From contig NZ_CP034791.1 of assembly GCF_003999255.1 (NCBI RefSeq), forward strand, positions 763,001-827,000: a stretch of DNA of 64,000 nucleotides, read 5' to 3'. Positions 1 to 8,684 of the stretch are shown in pieces. The position numbers and the translations under genes are program-made. The notes under the pieces are model-generated. The model was not told the origin of the DNA, searched no databases, and saw only the letters and a list, made by a program, of their open reading frames with translations. Origin of the DNA: Caldicellulosiruptor changbaiensis (GTDB taxonomy: Bacteria; Bacillota; Thermoanaerobacteria; Caldicellulosiruptorales; Caldicellulosiruptoraceae). Numbering within the stretch: the first letter of the stretch is position 1; every line of letters begins with the position of its first letter.

Positions 1-112
1 AGTCGAAAATGCAACAGAGAAGTTAAAAGAGGTAGCAAGCTTTATAACTTTGAGCTGTGACAATAATGGCTTTGCACATGCTGTTGAAAAAGTATTCAAT
101 GTTGAGTTTTAA
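1..112 (+). CDS. C-terminal end of a probable Cof-type HAD hydrolase (partial)
   Basis: An open frame enters from the left edge and ends at TAA 110-112. The 36 visible residues contain a run of the type NATEKLKEVASFITLSCDNN followed by GFAHAVEKVF. This matches the usual end of Cof-type HAD-IIB sugar phosphatases, where the last Rossmann strand is followed by '..vk..Ad.vt.sn.edGva..ie..f'. The catalytic motifs lie outside the window, so the family call rests only on this tail. It could also be another protein with a similar last helix. Confidence 0.45.
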   Translation, partial: VENATEKLKEVASFITLSCDNNGFAHAVEKVFNVEF

Positions 113-221
113 AAATTTCATGCATATAATAGCATAAAAAAAAGAAAATCTTATAAGTTAATAAGAAAACGAGGGCTAATTTAAAAATTTAAAGGAAAAT
201 GATATTTTTTTAAAAAATATA

Positions 222-249
222 TTGACTTTTGAAAAAATTTTGCTAAAAT
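222..249 (+). promoter_or_regulatory. Promoter of speD
   Basis: TTGACT (222-227), a 16-base spacer, then TAAAAT (244-249) preceded by TG at 241-242, an extended -10. It sits about 50 bases before the speD start and gives a short leader with one ribosome site. Confidence 0.7.
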
Positions 250-297
250 AAATTCTGTTACTTGAAAATAGCAAATTCCAAGAAGGAGGTAGAGAAG

Positions 298-672
298 ATG
301 CACGCATTGGGCAGGCACATTATTGCGGAGCTGTACGGTTGTGACAAGGAAGTACTCAACAACCGCGAGTTAATTGAAAAGATAATGGTAGAGTCAGCAC
401 TCAAGGCAGGTGCAGAAGTAAGAGAGGTAGCGTTCCACAAGTTCTCACCACAGGGTGTGAGCGGGGTTGTAGTAATTTCAGAGTCACATTTGACAATTCA
501 TACATGGCCAGAACTTGGGTATGCAGCTGTAGATGTGTTTACATGTGGTGAGAGGGTTGACCCATGGCAGGCTTGCAACTACATCACAGAGATGCTCAAA
601 GCAAGCCACATGACAACTACAGAGGTAAAAAGAGGTTTGTTCGAACAACCTGTCAAGGTAGCAAACCTGTAA
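298..672 (+). CDS. speD: S-adenosylmethionine decarboxylase proenzyme
   Basis: Makes decarboxylated S-adenosylmethionine, the aminopropyl donor for spermidine-type polyamines, in the cytoplasm. The protein has 124 residues, the normal size of the short bacterial/archaeal class. The self-cleavage site is seen as [10 protein letters not shown]: Glu62-Ser63, with Ser63 becoming the pyruvoyl group. His68 and Cys83 (in FTCGE) are the expected processing and catalytic residues. The start is ATG 298 because GAAGGAGGT lies 8 bases before it; the open frame extends upstream to a TTG without a ribosome site. No speE (aminopropyltransferase) is in the window. It appears to be transcribed alone from the promoter at 222-249. 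Confidence 0.97.
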   Translation: MHALGRHIIAELYGCDKEVLNNRELIEKIMVESALKAGAEVREVAFHKFSPQGVSGVVVISESHLTIHTWPELGYAAVDVFTCGERVDPWQACNYITEMLKASHMTTTEVKRGLFEQPVKVANL

Positions 673-762
673 TAATACCTCCTTTTTGTTGATGGTATAA
701 ATAGGTTTTCGTTAAAGTTTTGAAGGGATGTGGAACTGGGAATTCTATAAGGAGGATATACC

Positions 763-831
763 TTGTTTAAATTGTATTACATTTTGAGGTTTTTGATGTA
801 TGAAAGAATACAAAAAGGGAAAAATATTTAA
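763..831 (+). CDS. Possible small peptide, 22 residues
   Basis: A TTG at 763 has a very good ribosome site: AAGGAGG at 749-755, 7 bases upstream. It opens a short frame ending at TAA 829-831. The predicted peptide is hydrophobic at the start (Phe, Leu, Tyr, Ile) and basic at the end. It lies between speD and the terminator at 868-904. No family is recognised. It may instead be the ribosome site and start of a gene lost by decay. The evidence is only the strong ribosome site. Confidence 0.25.
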   Translation: MFKLYYILRFLMYERIQKGKNI

Positions 832-867
832 CTGAAAGACCCCCTTTACTTAAATAAAAATATTTTC

Positions 868-904
868 GGTGCACAGATAAGACTTTCTGTGCACCAATTT
901 TTTT
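868..904 (+). terminator. Intrinsic terminator downstream of speD
   Basis: Perfect 10-bp stem GGTGCACAGA / TCTGTGCACC (868-877 and 886-895), an 8-base loop, then AA and a run of seven T. It probably ends the speD transcript. Confidence 0.85.
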
Positions 905-1154
905 GGATTTACTAAACTTGGAATTCTGAAAACTTAAAATGTCGAAAGTGAAAAAACATGACATCAACAGCAAACTACTTTTCGAGAAACAGAGGTATTG
1001 TCCAAAGTTTTTAATTTCGTTTAACGATTAACACCTGTCAATTTCCTCTAATTGCCAAAACAAAATGGCCTTTAACAATATTAAATTTTATAAAAAAGTT
1101 AAATTTAGGACATTAGAATATTAATACTTCGAAAAGCAAATAATTTTCTTATTC

Positions 1155-2282
1155 TCAATTTTTATGTTTCCTTTTTTCAACTTCATAAAGACTGTGTGAC
1201 AAAACTTTGATATAGTGCAAAGTGGAAGCTTTTCGTATTAACATAAATACAAAATAAAGATATTTACTGTCTTTCACTTCTTCACTATTTAAGTCTACTC
1301 TTGCTCTCGCATAACAGAAACTATCATATTTAACCTTGTTAAATATCTCAATTGGAAGTTGAAAATAAAGAGCAATCGAAGCAGGGTCGATAATTAAATA
1401 ACCGTTCTTTTTATCAATAATAAATCCTTCATCTTGCCATTTAAACATGTTTTCACCCAGATAAGAACGAGCAAACTCTTTAAGTAACATATTCAAATAA
1501 GAAATTTCAAAGGTCATTGGGGATTCTTTCAAAACTTTGTTAATTTCTTTACAAGCAAGTAAAAAGACTTCATTAGGGCTCCATATTTCTATTCGTTTTC
1601 TTCTCATACCAGCGCATAAACCATAAAAGGAATCAGGGAAGAATAAATTAACTGCCACTGTTTTTGCATGCGGATTGTCACTATATATATAATTTCTGAA
1701 AGCACTGTCAAAAGTATTTTTGTTAGTATATCCATACCAGTCGTAATTGCTTTCTACAGGTCTGTAATTGAACAGCTTGTCAATCAAAAATTCAAAAAGA
1801 TTTTTGTTCATTCTTTTCAGAAATTTAATACTCTTTTTCTCTTCAATAATCAAATTATAAGAATAAGCAATAGCAAAAGCTTCTTCTTTCTGCCATATTC
1901 GACTACAGTTATTTATTCTAGCAAAAACATCGCAGAAGTGGTAAAATTCGAAGCGAGAATAAATAGTTTGTAAAATAATATAAACAACTTGGGCAAGTTC
2001 TTTTTCTGAACTTATTGTGAAACCATTTTGGTAAACAAGTTTTAAAATTTCAAGCATAAATTGCAAAACTGCTTCAATTTTAATTCTTAAAAAACCTATC
2101 TGCTTGTCAGGAATGTAATATCCTAAAACTTTATTTACAGAACCATAATATACTTTTTGGTAAATTTCCAGCTGAGTATTTTCTATTTCTTTTTCAAGAA
2201 ACTCAACATAGAACAAACCGTTATTATATTTTTTTCCAGATAAAACCTCAACATATTTTTGGAAGAAAACATTAAAAAGCAT
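1155..2282 (-). CDS. Hypothetical protein, 375 residues
   Basis: Not recognised. The product is rich in aromatic residues, Lys and Ile, with long helical-looking stretches and no signal peptide or clear membrane segment. It is probably a cytoplasmic helical protein. I could place no enzyme motif. The gene is transcribed away from the large secreted protein at 2418 and shares a 135-bp divergent promoter region with it. A minus-strand promoter (2325-2353) and GAGGTGA about 14 bases before the ATG support expression. The overlapping plus-strand frame at 1668-1973 has no ribosome site and is a shadow. It may be lineage-specific; any link to the neighbouring toxin-like operon is only positional. 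Confidence 0.75.
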   Translation of the reverse strand: MLFNVFFQKYVEVLSGKKYNNGLFYVEFLEKEIENTQLEIYQKVYYGSVNKVLGYYIPDKQIGFLRIKIEAVLQFMLEILKLVYQNGFTISSEKELAQVVYIILQTIYSRFEFYHFCDVFARINNCSRIWQKEEAFAIAYSYNLIIEEKKSIKFLKRMNKNLFEFLIDKLFNYRPVESNYDWYGYTNKNTFDSAFRNYIYSDNPHAKTVAVNLFFPDSFYGLCAGMRRKRIEIWSPNEVFLLACKEINKVLKESPMTFEISYLNMLLKEFARSYLGENMFKWQDEGFIIDKKNGYLIIDPASIALYFQLPIEIFNKVKYDSFCYARARVDLNSEEVKDSKYLYFVFMLIRKASTLHYIKVLSHSLYEVEKRKHKN

Positions 2283-2324
2283 GTATTATTTATTTTCACC
2301 TCTTTCGAGTATTTACATATTTTC

Positions 2325-2353
2325 ATCATACCTTAAGTTTTAATTTGTTTCAA
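2325..2353 (-). promoter_or_regulatory. Promoter of the minus-strand hypothetical gene
   Basis: On the minus strand TTGAAA (2353-2348), 17-base spacer, TATGAT (2330-2325). It drives the gene starting at 2282. Confidence 0.6.
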
Positions 2354-2359
2354 GCTATA

Positions 2360-2389
2360 TTTACAAAAATAAACTGGATATGATATTAT
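2360..2389 (+). promoter_or_regulatory. Promoter of the large secreted protein operon
   Basis: TTTACA (2360-2365), 18-base spacer, TATTAT (2384-2389) with TG at 2381-2382. It is divergent from, and almost touching, the promoter of the gene at 1155-2282. Confidence 0.55.
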
Positions 2390-2417
2390 AAAAATAAAAA
2401 ATAGTGGAGGATAGAGG

Positions 2418-2993
2418 ATGCCAAAAAGAGTAATATCTTTTATTATGCTCTTGTCTTTTTTAATTTCAATTTTGCTTTCCTATCAAGCTTTTTCGTGTTC
2501 AGATAAACTTCTAAAAGACATCTCGATATTTGTGACAAAAGTTGAGAGGCTTGACAATAACCAGTATAAAGCAACATGGGGATATGAAAATCCGAATAAG
2601 AATACAATAATACTTCCGAAAGGGCACTCTAAACTGCTTGGGGATATCAAAAAAGATGACTGTATTTACAGATTCGAACCGGGGAAACATGCAACTGCTT
2701 TTTCAACATTATTTACTGGTGACAGGGTGATTTGGGAGATAAAAAACATTTCGGGAAAAGAAAAAAGGGCTATAGCTTACAAAGAGGCTGCAAATTTAGA
2801 TTTTAACTCTTCTCTTATATCCATTAATTTTCAGCCGTATATAAAAGGACAAAATAATATTTTAACAGAAGGTTTTATACCAGACAGTGGTGAAGTTTTT
2901 TCAAATCAATTCGGGCTTGATTTTGGATTTGAAAAGAAGGCGAAAACCTTCAGGGATAATGCCTGCAAAGACCTCTTGTTGGTACCGGCGTGA
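2418..2993 (+). CDS. N-terminal part of large secreted toxin-like protein (signal peptide and start of a sugar-binding-like domain)
   Basis: 191 residues, with GTGGAGG 6 bases before ATG 2418. Residues 1-26 form a Sec signal peptide: a basic start, a long hydrophobic core and a cleavage region near QAFSCSD. No strict lipobox is present. The rest is beta-rich. Near its end (about residues 163-191) begins a motif typical of malectin-like domains, F-G-x-D-F-G then FRDNACKDLLLVP, and the frame stops at TGA 2991. The domain plainly continues in the next frame, whose first codons read VILEHNNKWQIKLPNGAYDV. One added base near 2988 would join the two frames. So this and the next frame are most likely one gene broken by a single-base loss, or a sequencing error. 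If real, the large downstream protein loses its export signal. Confidence 0.8.
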   Translation: MPKRVISFIMLLSFLISILLSYQAFSCSDKLLKDISIFVTKVERLDNNQYKATWGYENPNKNTIILPKGHSKLLGDIKKDDCIYRFEPGKHATAFSTLFTGDRVIWEIKNISGKEKRAIAYKEAANLDFNSSLISINFQPYIKGQNNILTEGFIPDSGEVFSNQFGLDFGFEKKAKTFRDNACKDLLLVPA

Positions 2994-5900
2994 TATTAGA
3001 ACATAACAATAAATGGCAGATAAAACTTCCCAATGGAGCTTATGATGTTGTAATAAGTGTGGGGAGTGCAAATAAGGACACATGTAACACAGTTATTGTA
3101 GAAGGGCAGGAGTTCTGTTTAAATTTGAAACTCAAAAGAGGTGAATTTCAGCAGATAAAAAAGAGAGTAATTTTAAATGATGAATACCTTACACTCAGCA
3201 CATCTTTTCACGGTCATTCAAAGACAGTTTTAAATTACATACAGATATTCTCAAAAAAAGTTTGTGGCATCAGCTTAGAGCCGAAGGAAATGGAAATTGA
3301 AATAGGTGAGAGTTTATATTTATTTGCTAAAGTTATTCCAGAGTGGGCGGATAATCAAGAAGTAATTTTTAGCAGCGAAAACCCTTCAATTGCCGAAGTA
3401 GACCAAAAAGGTATGGTAACAGGAGTTGCAGCCGGAACCACAAATATAATTGCACAAACTAAGGATGGAGGATATAAAGCTGTATGTAAAGTCACAGTTG
3501 TAGAGTCTGGTGTGCCATATCAGATTTCTTTTGCAAAGACTCGTTTGGATGTGGAGATTGGCAAAAGCAGAAAGATAGAATATATAATTGAACCTGAAGG
3601 GTATAAAGGCAAGATTGAGTGGATTAGCTTAAATCCTAATATTGCTGAGGTGGACTCACAGGGCAATGTAAAAGGAGTTTCAGTAGGAGAGACAAGGGTT
3701 AAGGCAAATCTGCCTGAGACAGGAAGTTTTGATGTTTGCAGGATTGTTGTCCACGACAAGTATCCGTATCCATTTGTTCTTATGGCAGACAGTGTCTATG
3801 GAGATGTTTATCTTGAGTGGGATGAAGTTTGCAATGCTGAATATTATGTTGTAAAGAGAAAAGCAGAAACTGAAGAGAATTACAAGGAAATAGCAAAGAC
3901 AAAAAATACAAGTTTTGTAGATACAACATGTTATGAAAATGGCAGATATTATTACGTGGTGTATGCTTACAACAGCTTTGGAGAGAGTCATTCAAACGAA
4001 GAAATAGTAGATGTTCGCAACCTCGACAGCGATTTTGATGGCATAAATGACAAAAAAGAGAACATGCAGGGTTTGAACCCCAAAGTGCAGGATAGTGACC
4101 GAGATGGGCTTGAAGATAGCTATGAAGCAGAGCTTGGCACAAATCCACTTTCTAAGGATTCTGATAATGACGGACTGAGTGATTATTTTGAACTTGAAAT
4201 TTCGAAAACAGACCCACTCATTTCTGATTCTGACAGTGATGGCATTATTGATTCCAAAGAAGATTTTGACAATGATAAGCTTGATAATTTGTCTGAAGAA
4301 AAAACTTTTACATCTCCAATTTTTTCAGACACAGATTTTGATGGAATTAGTGATTATGATGAAATATTTATCTCAAAAACAAATCCAATAAAAGTAGATA
4401 CTGACGAAGATGGTTTGTTTGATAAAACAGAAGTAGATAGTGGTTTAAATCCACTTAGCAAAGACAGTGACGGCAATGGCGTAATTGATGGAGAAGAAAG
4501 TATCTACCAAGTTGTGTCAGGCGAAAGGCTAAGAAGTGTTAATCAAAATGAACAGGTTGACTTTGGACTCAAGATAAAAGCAAAGGGTGAAATAGTCAAC
4601 AGTGTTGTTGTTCAAAAAGTTTATAATTCATCCACATTTTTTGCAAATGGCTTTATAGTAGGAGAACCTTTTAAAATTGAATGTTTTGAACCGTTTGAAG
4701 TAGCCCAGCTTCAATTTAGGTTAAATGACACTGTTTTAAAGGGAGAGCAGCTGAGCCATTTTGCGGTTGTGTGCTATGATACCAAAGGCGGCAAGTTTAG
4801 CTTACCAAAGGCAACATATAATGAGAGTTCAAAAACTATTACTGTTGAAACAAATCATTTCAGTGTATACTATCTTATAAATCTTAAGAAGTATTTAGAT
4901 ATAACTGGCTTAAAAAGTGGGACTGTTTCACCTTCCGGGCAGGCTGATATTGTGTTTGTTATAGACACAACAGGTTCAATGTCAGACGAAATAGATGCTG
5001 TCAAGCAAAACATTAACAATTTTGTAGATAAGCTAAAAACAAAAGATATTAGTGTAAATTTAGGGCTTGTAACATACAAAGATATAACATGTGATGGTCT
5101 AAATTCAACAGTAGGTCATGGATTTTTCTCATCAGCAGATGACTTCAAAAATGCACTCGGAAGTATAAAAGTTGATGGTGGTGGCGATACACCTGAGACG
5201 CTGATTGATGCTCTTGAAACTGCAAGGTTGCTTGGCTTTAGAGAAAACAGCACAAAATTCATAGTTGTTTTAACAGATGCCAACTACAAGCTTGAGAACA
5301 GGTTTGGAATAAAGTCAGCAGATGAGATAATAGAAAGACTCAAAAGTGATAATATTATTGTTTCAGTTGTAAGTAATACGTCGTTTGAAGAATTGTATTC
5401 TGCTTTTTCCAGCCAAACAAAAGGTATTTTTGCAGACATCTATTCTGACTTTTCTTCAACACTTGAAAAGTTAATTGATTTAGCAAACCAATATGTCAAT
5501 GATGGCAGCTGGATTGTTTTGTCCAATCTGGATATAATCAAACTTAAAAAAGCTCCAGATTTAAACGACAGTGTTACCGACACTGATGGAGATGGACTTG
5601 CTGACTCTGAGGAGCTAAAGAACTCCCAGAAAATAACACTGGAACTTCCATGGGGTGGATTGCTGAAAAATTTAGAAATTTGGGATTTTGTGAGCTATCC
5701 TACCAAAGTTGATAGTGATGAGGATGGACTTTCAGATTACGATGAGGTGCTTAAATACAAAACATCTCCTATCGATTTTGATACCGACTGCGACCTTTTG
5801 AGCGATCTTGAGGAAATAGAAGCAGGGACAAATCCGGTTGTTGTTGATAGCGATGAAGATGGTTTGAGTGATAGTGTTGAGTTTTATCTATTTCCTGGTG

Positions 5901-7912
5901 ATGAAGCTTTTGATCCTAACACTGAAACAACTTTGTGGGGATGTGACTATGAAGAAGCAGTCCTCTATTTAAGAGAAGAACTTCCGCTTTATGTGAAAAG
6001 AAACACAGTTGAGGATGTAATCTTAACAACAACATGCTCTCTTTACAAAAAGCAGCAAACTTTAAATAATTCCAGAAAAAGAAGCAAAGTTACAATGTTG
6101 AATAAAAACATAGTTTTTTGCTCAAGAAATGATGAAAAACTTCTGATTGAACCGGATGAAGAGTTAATAATTTGTGAGGGCTCAACCATTTATGTTAACA
6201 GCAAATACCCTGAATTGTTTAAAGTTTACGGCTCCTTAAAAATAGGTGGACCTAACAAAAAAACTTATGTGAAAATAGGAAATCCAAATAATTCATTAAA
6301 GTCTAATACACTCAAAGCAATTAGAGAATATACTTCAAGAATGACCATTTTTGCGGTAGTAGCCCCAATGGAGTGTGGTAACCAACCCAGATGCGAAATT
6401 ACGAATATAGAGCTTTCTTCATTTGCGGGTTTTTTAAGCATAGGACACAAGGGATATGTTAAGATAGATGGTTGCACACTTAAGAATGTGAAGACGGGTA
6501 TATATGTAAGCCCGGTTTGTTCTCCGCAGGGTTCCCAGCTTTGGATTTCAAATACCACATTCCATAGCTGCTCAACAGCCGGGCTGTGGCTTTGCGCAAA
6601 TATCAAACCTGTCAGGATAAATAAGAGCATATTTTATAGTGCCCCTGTTATAGTTGACAGCAAGGATGCAAATTTGAGGTTTGATGAATGTATATTCGAA
6701 AACTGCAATAACAGCAAAGATGAACCGGCATTTAGAACACTGCAAAGAGGCTCAAAAAACATTCTATTTTTATCCTGTGCATTTAGAAACAATAGCATTG
6801 GAATACATGCTTATTATCACAAAACAATAGTATTTATAAATGATTGTGTATTTGAAGGGCACAAATATTGCTCAATTTTACGCCAAGTAAATCCTAAGGT
6901 TATTGTAGATAGACATACACGGTTTTTAGAAACCATAGAGCCTATCGTAAAATTTGAGGGAGCATCAACAAGCGAAACTCTATTTTCAGCTATTTTAGGA
7001 TTATTAGATCCTTGTGGTATTAAAGATATCATAGAAATATTAGCAGGCGAAGACATCATAACTGGCGAAGAGATTCCAGGTATCGAGAAAGTTGAAAGGT
7101 TACTGTTTTTAACTTTAAATGCTAATGATATAAGAAGAGCAGATGATATTGAAAAGTGGCTTAAATATTTGGATGAAATAGAGAAAAATTCAAGTAAAGA
7201 ATTCAGGGACTCTGTTGCGAAATATTCACCTGAGTTTGCCGAAAAAATTTGCAGGAAATTGTCGAATTCTGAAATATCAGCGGCAGGAAGACTGTATAAT
7301 AAGATAGGCGAATTTTTTACCCAAGGATTAAATATCTATATAGACTCACATTACAAAAAACTGATGGAATTATCAGAAGAGTATGGCAGAGAGGCAGTTT
7401 ATTTGAGCATTCACGAGGGGTTGGAGAATGCCGAAAGAAGACTTGCAAGGATTTTTAAAAATGCAAGAGAGATAAAAAATAAAGAAGATTTAGTATATTT
7501 TATAAATAGCAGCGATGAGCTGGCAAAGTCGCTGGGTGTGAGTGCTTTCAAAGAATCCAACTATCGAGATTGTTTGTATAAATATCTGGGTATGGATAAC
7601 ATAAAGGATTTGGCAAACAAGGCATATCAAGTTCACCACATATTTCCACAGAGTTTATTTGGGGAAGGTGGTCTTTATGAATCGATATTTAAAAGAGCGG
7701 GGTTGAATGTCCACGATGTGAGGTTTTTGGGGCTGTGGGATGCAAAGGACCATTTGAAGAAAAAGTATGATTATAATGAAGTATGGTTTAAAGAAATGGA
7801 CGATTTGAAGGAAAAACACGGAAACAGGATAGAAGATATTGATATAATTGAAGTGATAGAAAAAGGAAGGGAGATAGCGAGCAGATATGGGTTTACAAGG
7901 GTTAGATTTTAG
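2990..7912 (+). CDS. Giant multidomain protein with vWA, calcium repeats and C-terminal HNH-like toxin domain
   Basis: 1,640 residues in this frame. The GTG at 2990 overlaps the stop of the previous frame, and the real gene probably begins at 2418. Regions read from the protein, in order:
1-90, rest of a malectin-like domain;
93-171 and 176-255, two bacterial Ig-like (BIG2) domains;
258-343, fibronectin type III;
346-505, a run of DxDxDG calcium repeats (thrombospondin-3 type);
651-840, von Willebrand A domain with MIDAS motif DTTGSMS;
861-960, a second calcium-repeat block;
about 1040-1310, repeats typical of a right-handed beta-helix;
about 1330-1365, a pretoxin-like motif (AGEDIITGEEIPG);
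1545-1600, a His-rich HNH/DUF2380-like nuclease core with VHHIFPQ, NVHD, KDHLK and YNEVW.
This is the layout of a polymorphic toxin: export and display regions, pretoxin, then a toxin tip. The gene behind it overlaps by 26 bases and looks like immunity. No catalytic activity is shown, and the nuclease call rests on motif spacing only. Confidence 0.85.
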   Translation: MILEHNNKWQIKLPNGAYDVVISVGSANKDTCNTVIVEGQEFCLNLKLKRGEFQQIKKRVILNDEYLTLSTSFHGHSKTVLNYIQIFSKKVCGISLEPKEMEIEIGESLYLFAKVIPEWADNQEVIFSSENPSIAEVDQKGMVTGVAAGTTNIIAQTKDGGYKAVCKVTVVESGVPYQISFAKTRLDVEIGKSRKIEYIIEPEGYKGKIEWISLNPNIAEVDSQGNVKGVSVGETRVKANLPETGSFDVCRIVVHDKYPYPFVLMADSVYGDVYLEWDEVCNAEYYVVKRKAETEENYKEIAKTKNTSFVDTTCYENGRYYYVVYAYNSFGESHSNEEIVDVRNLDSDFDGINDKKENMQGLNPKVQDSDRDGLEDSYEAELGTNPLSKDSDNDGLSDYFELEISKTDPLISDSDSDGIIDSKEDFDNDKLDNLSEEKTFTSPIFSDTDFDGISDYDEIFISKTNPIKVDTDEDGLFDKTEVDSGLNPLSKDSDGNGVIDGEESIYQVVSGERLRSVNQNEQVDFGLKIKAKGEIVNSVVVQKVYNSSTFFANGFIVGEPFKIECFEPFEVAQLQFRLNDTVLKGEQLSHFAVVCYDTKGGKFSLPKATYNESSKTITVETNHFSVYYLINLKKYLDITGLKSGTVSPSGQADIVFVIDTTGSMSDEIDAVKQNINNFVDKLKTKDISVNLGLVTYKDITCDGLNSTVGHGFFSSADDFKNALGSIKVDGGGDTPETLIDALETARLLGFRENSTKFIVVLTDANYKLENRFGIKSADEIIERLKSDNIIVSVVSNTSFEELYSAFSSQTKGIFADIYSDFSSTLEKLIDLANQYVNDGSWIVLSNLDIIKLKKAPDLNDSVTDTDGDGLADSEELKNSQKITLELPWGGLLKNLEIWDFVSYPTKVDSDEDGLSDYDEVLKYKTSPIDFDTDCDLLSDLEEIEAGTNPVVVDSDEDGLSDSVEFYLFPGDEAFDPNTETTLWGCDYEEAVLYLREELPLYVKRNTVEDVILTTTCSLYKKQQTLNNSRKRSKVTMLNKNIVFCSRNDEKLLIEPDEELIICEGSTIYVNSKYPELFKVYGSLKIGGPNKKTYVKIGNPNNSLKSNTLKAIREYTSRMTIFAVVAPMECGNQPRCEITNIELSSFAGFLSIGHKGYVKIDGCTLKNVKTGIYVSPVCSPQGSQLWISNTTFHSCSTAGLWLCANIKPVRINKSIFYSAPVIVDSKDANLRFDECIFENCNNSKDEPAFRTLQRGSKNILFLSCAFRNNSIGIHAYYHKTIVFINDCVFEGHKYCSILRQVNPKVIVDRHTRFLETIEPIVKFEGASTSETLFSAILGLLDPCGIKDIIEILAGEDIITGEEIPGIEKVERLLFLTLNANDIRRADDIEKWLKYLDEIEKNSSKEFRDSVAKYSPEFAEKICRKLSNSEISAAGRLYNKIGEFFTQGLNIYIDSHYKKLMELSEEYGREAVYLSIHEGLENAERRLARIFKNAREIKNKEDLVYFINSSDELAKSLGVSAFKESNYRDCLYKYLGMDNIKDLANKAYQVHHIFPQSLFGEGGLYESIFKRAGLNVHDVRFLGLWDAKDHLKKKYDYNEVWFKEMDDLKEKHGNRIEDIDIIEVIEKGREIASRYGFTRVRF

Positions 7913-8483
7913 CTTTTATGACAATTTTTATCATCTTATACCTAGTTGGCGTTCAATGCAAGTAGAAATGCGACAGGAAGACTATTTAAGTGGTAAATAT
8001 TTAGAGATATTAAGACGAGGGCATGAGATTGTGGAAAAAGAAGGTGCGATAGAGTTTTGGAGGATAAGGAATAAAAGGTTATCAGATGTTCTTACCACAG
8101 GAAGTGGTATACTGGTAGTGACGGGCAGGGTGATAGGGATTTTGGAGAGGTATGGGTTTACGGGGTGGAGGAAATTTAAGGTAGTGATAAAGGATAAGAA
8201 GAAGGGCGTAATAAGCGAAGGTTACTGGGGAATAAGTGTTGTGAGCAATATATTGAGAAGAAGGAGGGATTTATATCGAGAGGTAGTAGAGGAGAGGCTA
8301 AATGGGACTAAGAAGATAAGGAAGTTTGGATGGTATTTTGAGCCTGAGGACTGGGACGGCAGTGATTTTAACCTGCTTGGTGGTGTATCTTTAATAGTTA
8401 CAAAGAGGGTAAAGGATGTGTTTGAGAAGGAGAAGGTAAAGAATATAAGCATTGATAGTGTGCATGATATTGAGATCTTTTGA
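7887..8483 (+). CDS. Putative immunity protein (Imm11/DUF1629-like) for the upstream toxin
   Basis: 198 residues with no signal peptide, so cytoplasmic. ATG 7887 lies inside the end of the toxin gene (26-base overlap) with GGAAGGGAG upstream, so translation is probably coupled. The pattern fits the Imm11/DUF1629 family: a middle 'SDVL' followed by GILVVTGRVIGILERYGFTG, an acidic DWDGSDFNLLGG segment, then a last 'LIVTKRVKDVFEKEKVKNI' element. That family guards producer cells from polymorphic toxins. The role here follows from that resemblance plus the overlap with a gene ending in an HNH-like tip. A stem-loop terminator follows at once, so the pair forms its own operon. Confidence in the gene is high, in the immunity role moderate. 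Confidence 0.75.
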   Translation: MGLQGLDFSFYDNFYHLIPSWRSMQVEMRQEDYLSGKYLEILRRGHEIVEKEGAIEFWRIRNKRLSDVLTTGSGILVVTGRVIGILERYGFTGWRKFKVVIKDKKKGVISEGYWGISVVSNILRRRRDLYREVVEERLNGTKKIRKFGWYFEPEDWDGSDFNLLGGVSLIVTKRVKDVFEKEKVKNISIDSVHDIEIF

Positions 8484-8484
8484 G

Positions 8485-8510
8485 AGGGGCAGAAGAGCCC
8501 CTTGTTTTTT
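8485..8510 (+). terminator. Terminator of the toxin-immunity operon
   Basis: AGGGGC / GCCCCT stem (8485-8490, 8497-8502), loop AGAAGA, then TG and six T. It starts two bases after the stop codon. Confidence 0.8.
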
Positions 8511-8684
8511 AATATGCTATAAAAATTTTTACACTTTTTCTGTGAAGAACTTTTAAGAAGAATGCTAAAAGAGTATATTAAAAGGCTTCTCACAAGGTTT
8601 ATTTATCCTCTATATTTTCTTCACTTATGAACACTAAATGTTCTATAATAATGTTATACTCAAAGAAAAGGGGGCTACTAGTTT

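Larger units (their letters stand above)
673..1154. other. Intergenic region after speD
   Basis: This stretch holds a possible 22-residue reading frame (763-831) and an intrinsic terminator (868-904), listed separately. The remaining bases, 905-1154, are AT-rich. I see no gene, RNA or repeat in them. Confidence 0.6.

Noticed and set aside
3680-4148. Two minus-strand frames (103 and 122 residues) inside the giant gene
   Set aside because: Anti-sense shadows of the Fn3 and calcium-repeat coding sequence with no ribosome site.
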